A stretch of 6,506 nt of DNA, taken from Arcicella sp043769985 (GTDB taxonomy: Bacteria; Bacteroidota; Bacteroidia; Cytophagales; Spirosomataceae). Positions 5,978 to 6,506 of this stretch are shown piece after piece. Below the pieces are notes generated by a model. The model saw only the letters and a list, made by a program, of their open reading frames with translations. It was not told the origin of the DNA and did no database searches. Where the stretch lies: assembly GCA_043769985.1 (NCBI GenBank), contig JAYVIV010000118.1, positions 1 to 6,506 on the forward strand, written 5' to 3'. Position 1 is the stretch's first letter; each line of letters starts with the position of its first letter. The position numbers and the translations under genes were made by a program.

Positions 5978-6506
5978 TTATTTATTCAGAATTCGTTTAA
6001 TATCATTCGCTTGCACCAGACATTCCTTGAATTTATCGTAGCTATCTGAAATCATTAAACCTTTGAATTTCAAGAGTGTAGTAATATATTCATCCAGAAC
6101 ATCAATAATATTTTCTTGATTTTGTTTGAAAATTGGAATCCAAGTTTCGGGATTAGATTTCGCCAAACGAACTGTAGATTCAAAACCCGTACTCGCCAAA
6201 TTAAAGATACTTTCTTCATCTTTTTCCTTCGCCAAAACCGTGGAAGCCAAAGCAAATGAACAGATATGAGAAATATGTGAAATATAGGCAGTATGCACAT
6301 CATGAGCGGATGATTCCATATAAATGACGTTCATTCGTAAACCTTCTACATACATTTTTTGGATAATTTCAACCAATTCAGATTTGGAATCTTGTATATC
6401 ACAAAGCACACACATTTTACCATCAAAAAGATGTCGAATTGCCGCTTCTGGACCCGAAAATTCTGTTCCTGCCATCGGGTGAGTAGCCACAAAATTTTGA
6501 CGGTTT
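5978..6506 (-). CDS. tyrA: Prephenate dehydrogenase, C-terminal part (5' end beyond window)
   Basis: The last 175 residues are present; the frame stays open to the window edge, so the start and the NAD-binding Rossmann domain lie outside. The fragment begins NRQNFVATHPMAGTEFSGP. HPMAGTE is the hallmark of prephenate dehydrogenase, and its His is the catalytic residue in studied homologues. Further family blocks are SAHDVHTAYISHISH, STGFESTVRLA (with the Arg expected to hold the substrate carboxylate) and TWIPIFKQN. The enzyme converts prephenate to 4-hydroxyphenylpyruvate with NAD(P)+ in cytoplasmic tyrosine synthesis. No chorismate mutase or ACT domain follows: the protein ends at NDIKRILNK, so the visible part fits the short single-function Bacteroidota form. 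The GTG at 6490 is an internal Val codon and not a start, since the conserved frame continues upstream. Other aromatic amino acid genes may lie upstream, outside the window. Confidence 0.93.
   Translation of the reverse strand, partial: NRQNFVATHPMAGTEFSGPEAAIRHLFDGKMCVLCDIQDSKSELVEIIQKMYVEGLRMNVIYMESSAHDVHTAYISHISHICSFALASTVLAKEKDEESIFNLASTGFESTVRLAKSNPETWIPIFKQNQENIIDVLDEYITTLLKFKGLMISDSYDKFKECLVQANDIKRILNK

Noticed and set aside
6070..6303. Minus-strand open frame of 77 codons in another frame
   Set aside because: It overlaps the conserved tyrA frame, which carries all the family motifs.
6488..6490. GTG as the start codon of the tyrA frame
   Set aside because: It falls inside the conserved F-V-A-T-H-P-M-A-G-T-E block and the frame continues upstream (N-R-Q-N-F); the gene is cut by the window edge.

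Overview
The window looks like chromosomal DNA from a Bacteroidota bacterium, probably Cytophagales-like (inference). The grounds are type IX secretion (T9SS) sorting domains of two kinds, a lipoprotein with an acidic/lysine-rich stretch after its lipobox cysteine, a tRNA promoter matching the Bacteroidota consensus (TTTG, 20-nt spacer, TAnnTTTG), genes without Shine-Dalgarno sequences, and AT-rich intergenic DNA. No phage, integrase, transposase, CRISPR array or defence gene is visible. The genus cannot be fixed from sequence reading alone.

Layout. Positions 1-160 (+) hold the last 52 codons of a large secreted protein ending in a gliding-motility/T9SS type B C-terminal domain, closed by a strong terminator (185-219). 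A small lipoprotein with one carboxypeptidase-regulatory-like beta-sandwich follows (268-639, +). A two-way hairpin (653-700) separates it from everything to the right, which lies on the minus strand. Read in the direction of transcription, from the right edge leftwards, that part contains: the C-terminal part of prephenate dehydrogenase (tyrA, 6506-5978); an imperfect palindromic repeat (5882-5971); an AT-rich leader region; a DUF1800 protein (5661-4081); a 25-bp perfect inverted repeat built from 14-bp palindromic units (3972-4074); a DUF1501 protein with a Tat-like signal and a T9SS type A tail (3962-2367); tRNA-Leu(UAG) with its own promoter (2191-2272); a terminator (2090-2125); and trigger factor (tig, 2050-716).

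How the parts fit. Trigger factor, tRNA-Leu and tyrA are housekeeping genes. The DUF1800-DUF1501 pair is the most distinctive unit. These two families of unknown function recur side by side in bacteria. Here only the DUF1501 partner carries export signals (Tat-type at the N-terminus, T9SS at the C-terminus), while the DUF1800 partner has no visible signal peptide. Palindromic repeats lie both upstream of the pair and between its two genes. The most notable observations are the Tat plus T9SS combination, the unequal export signals and the two repeats. I see no convincing wholly new multi-gene system.
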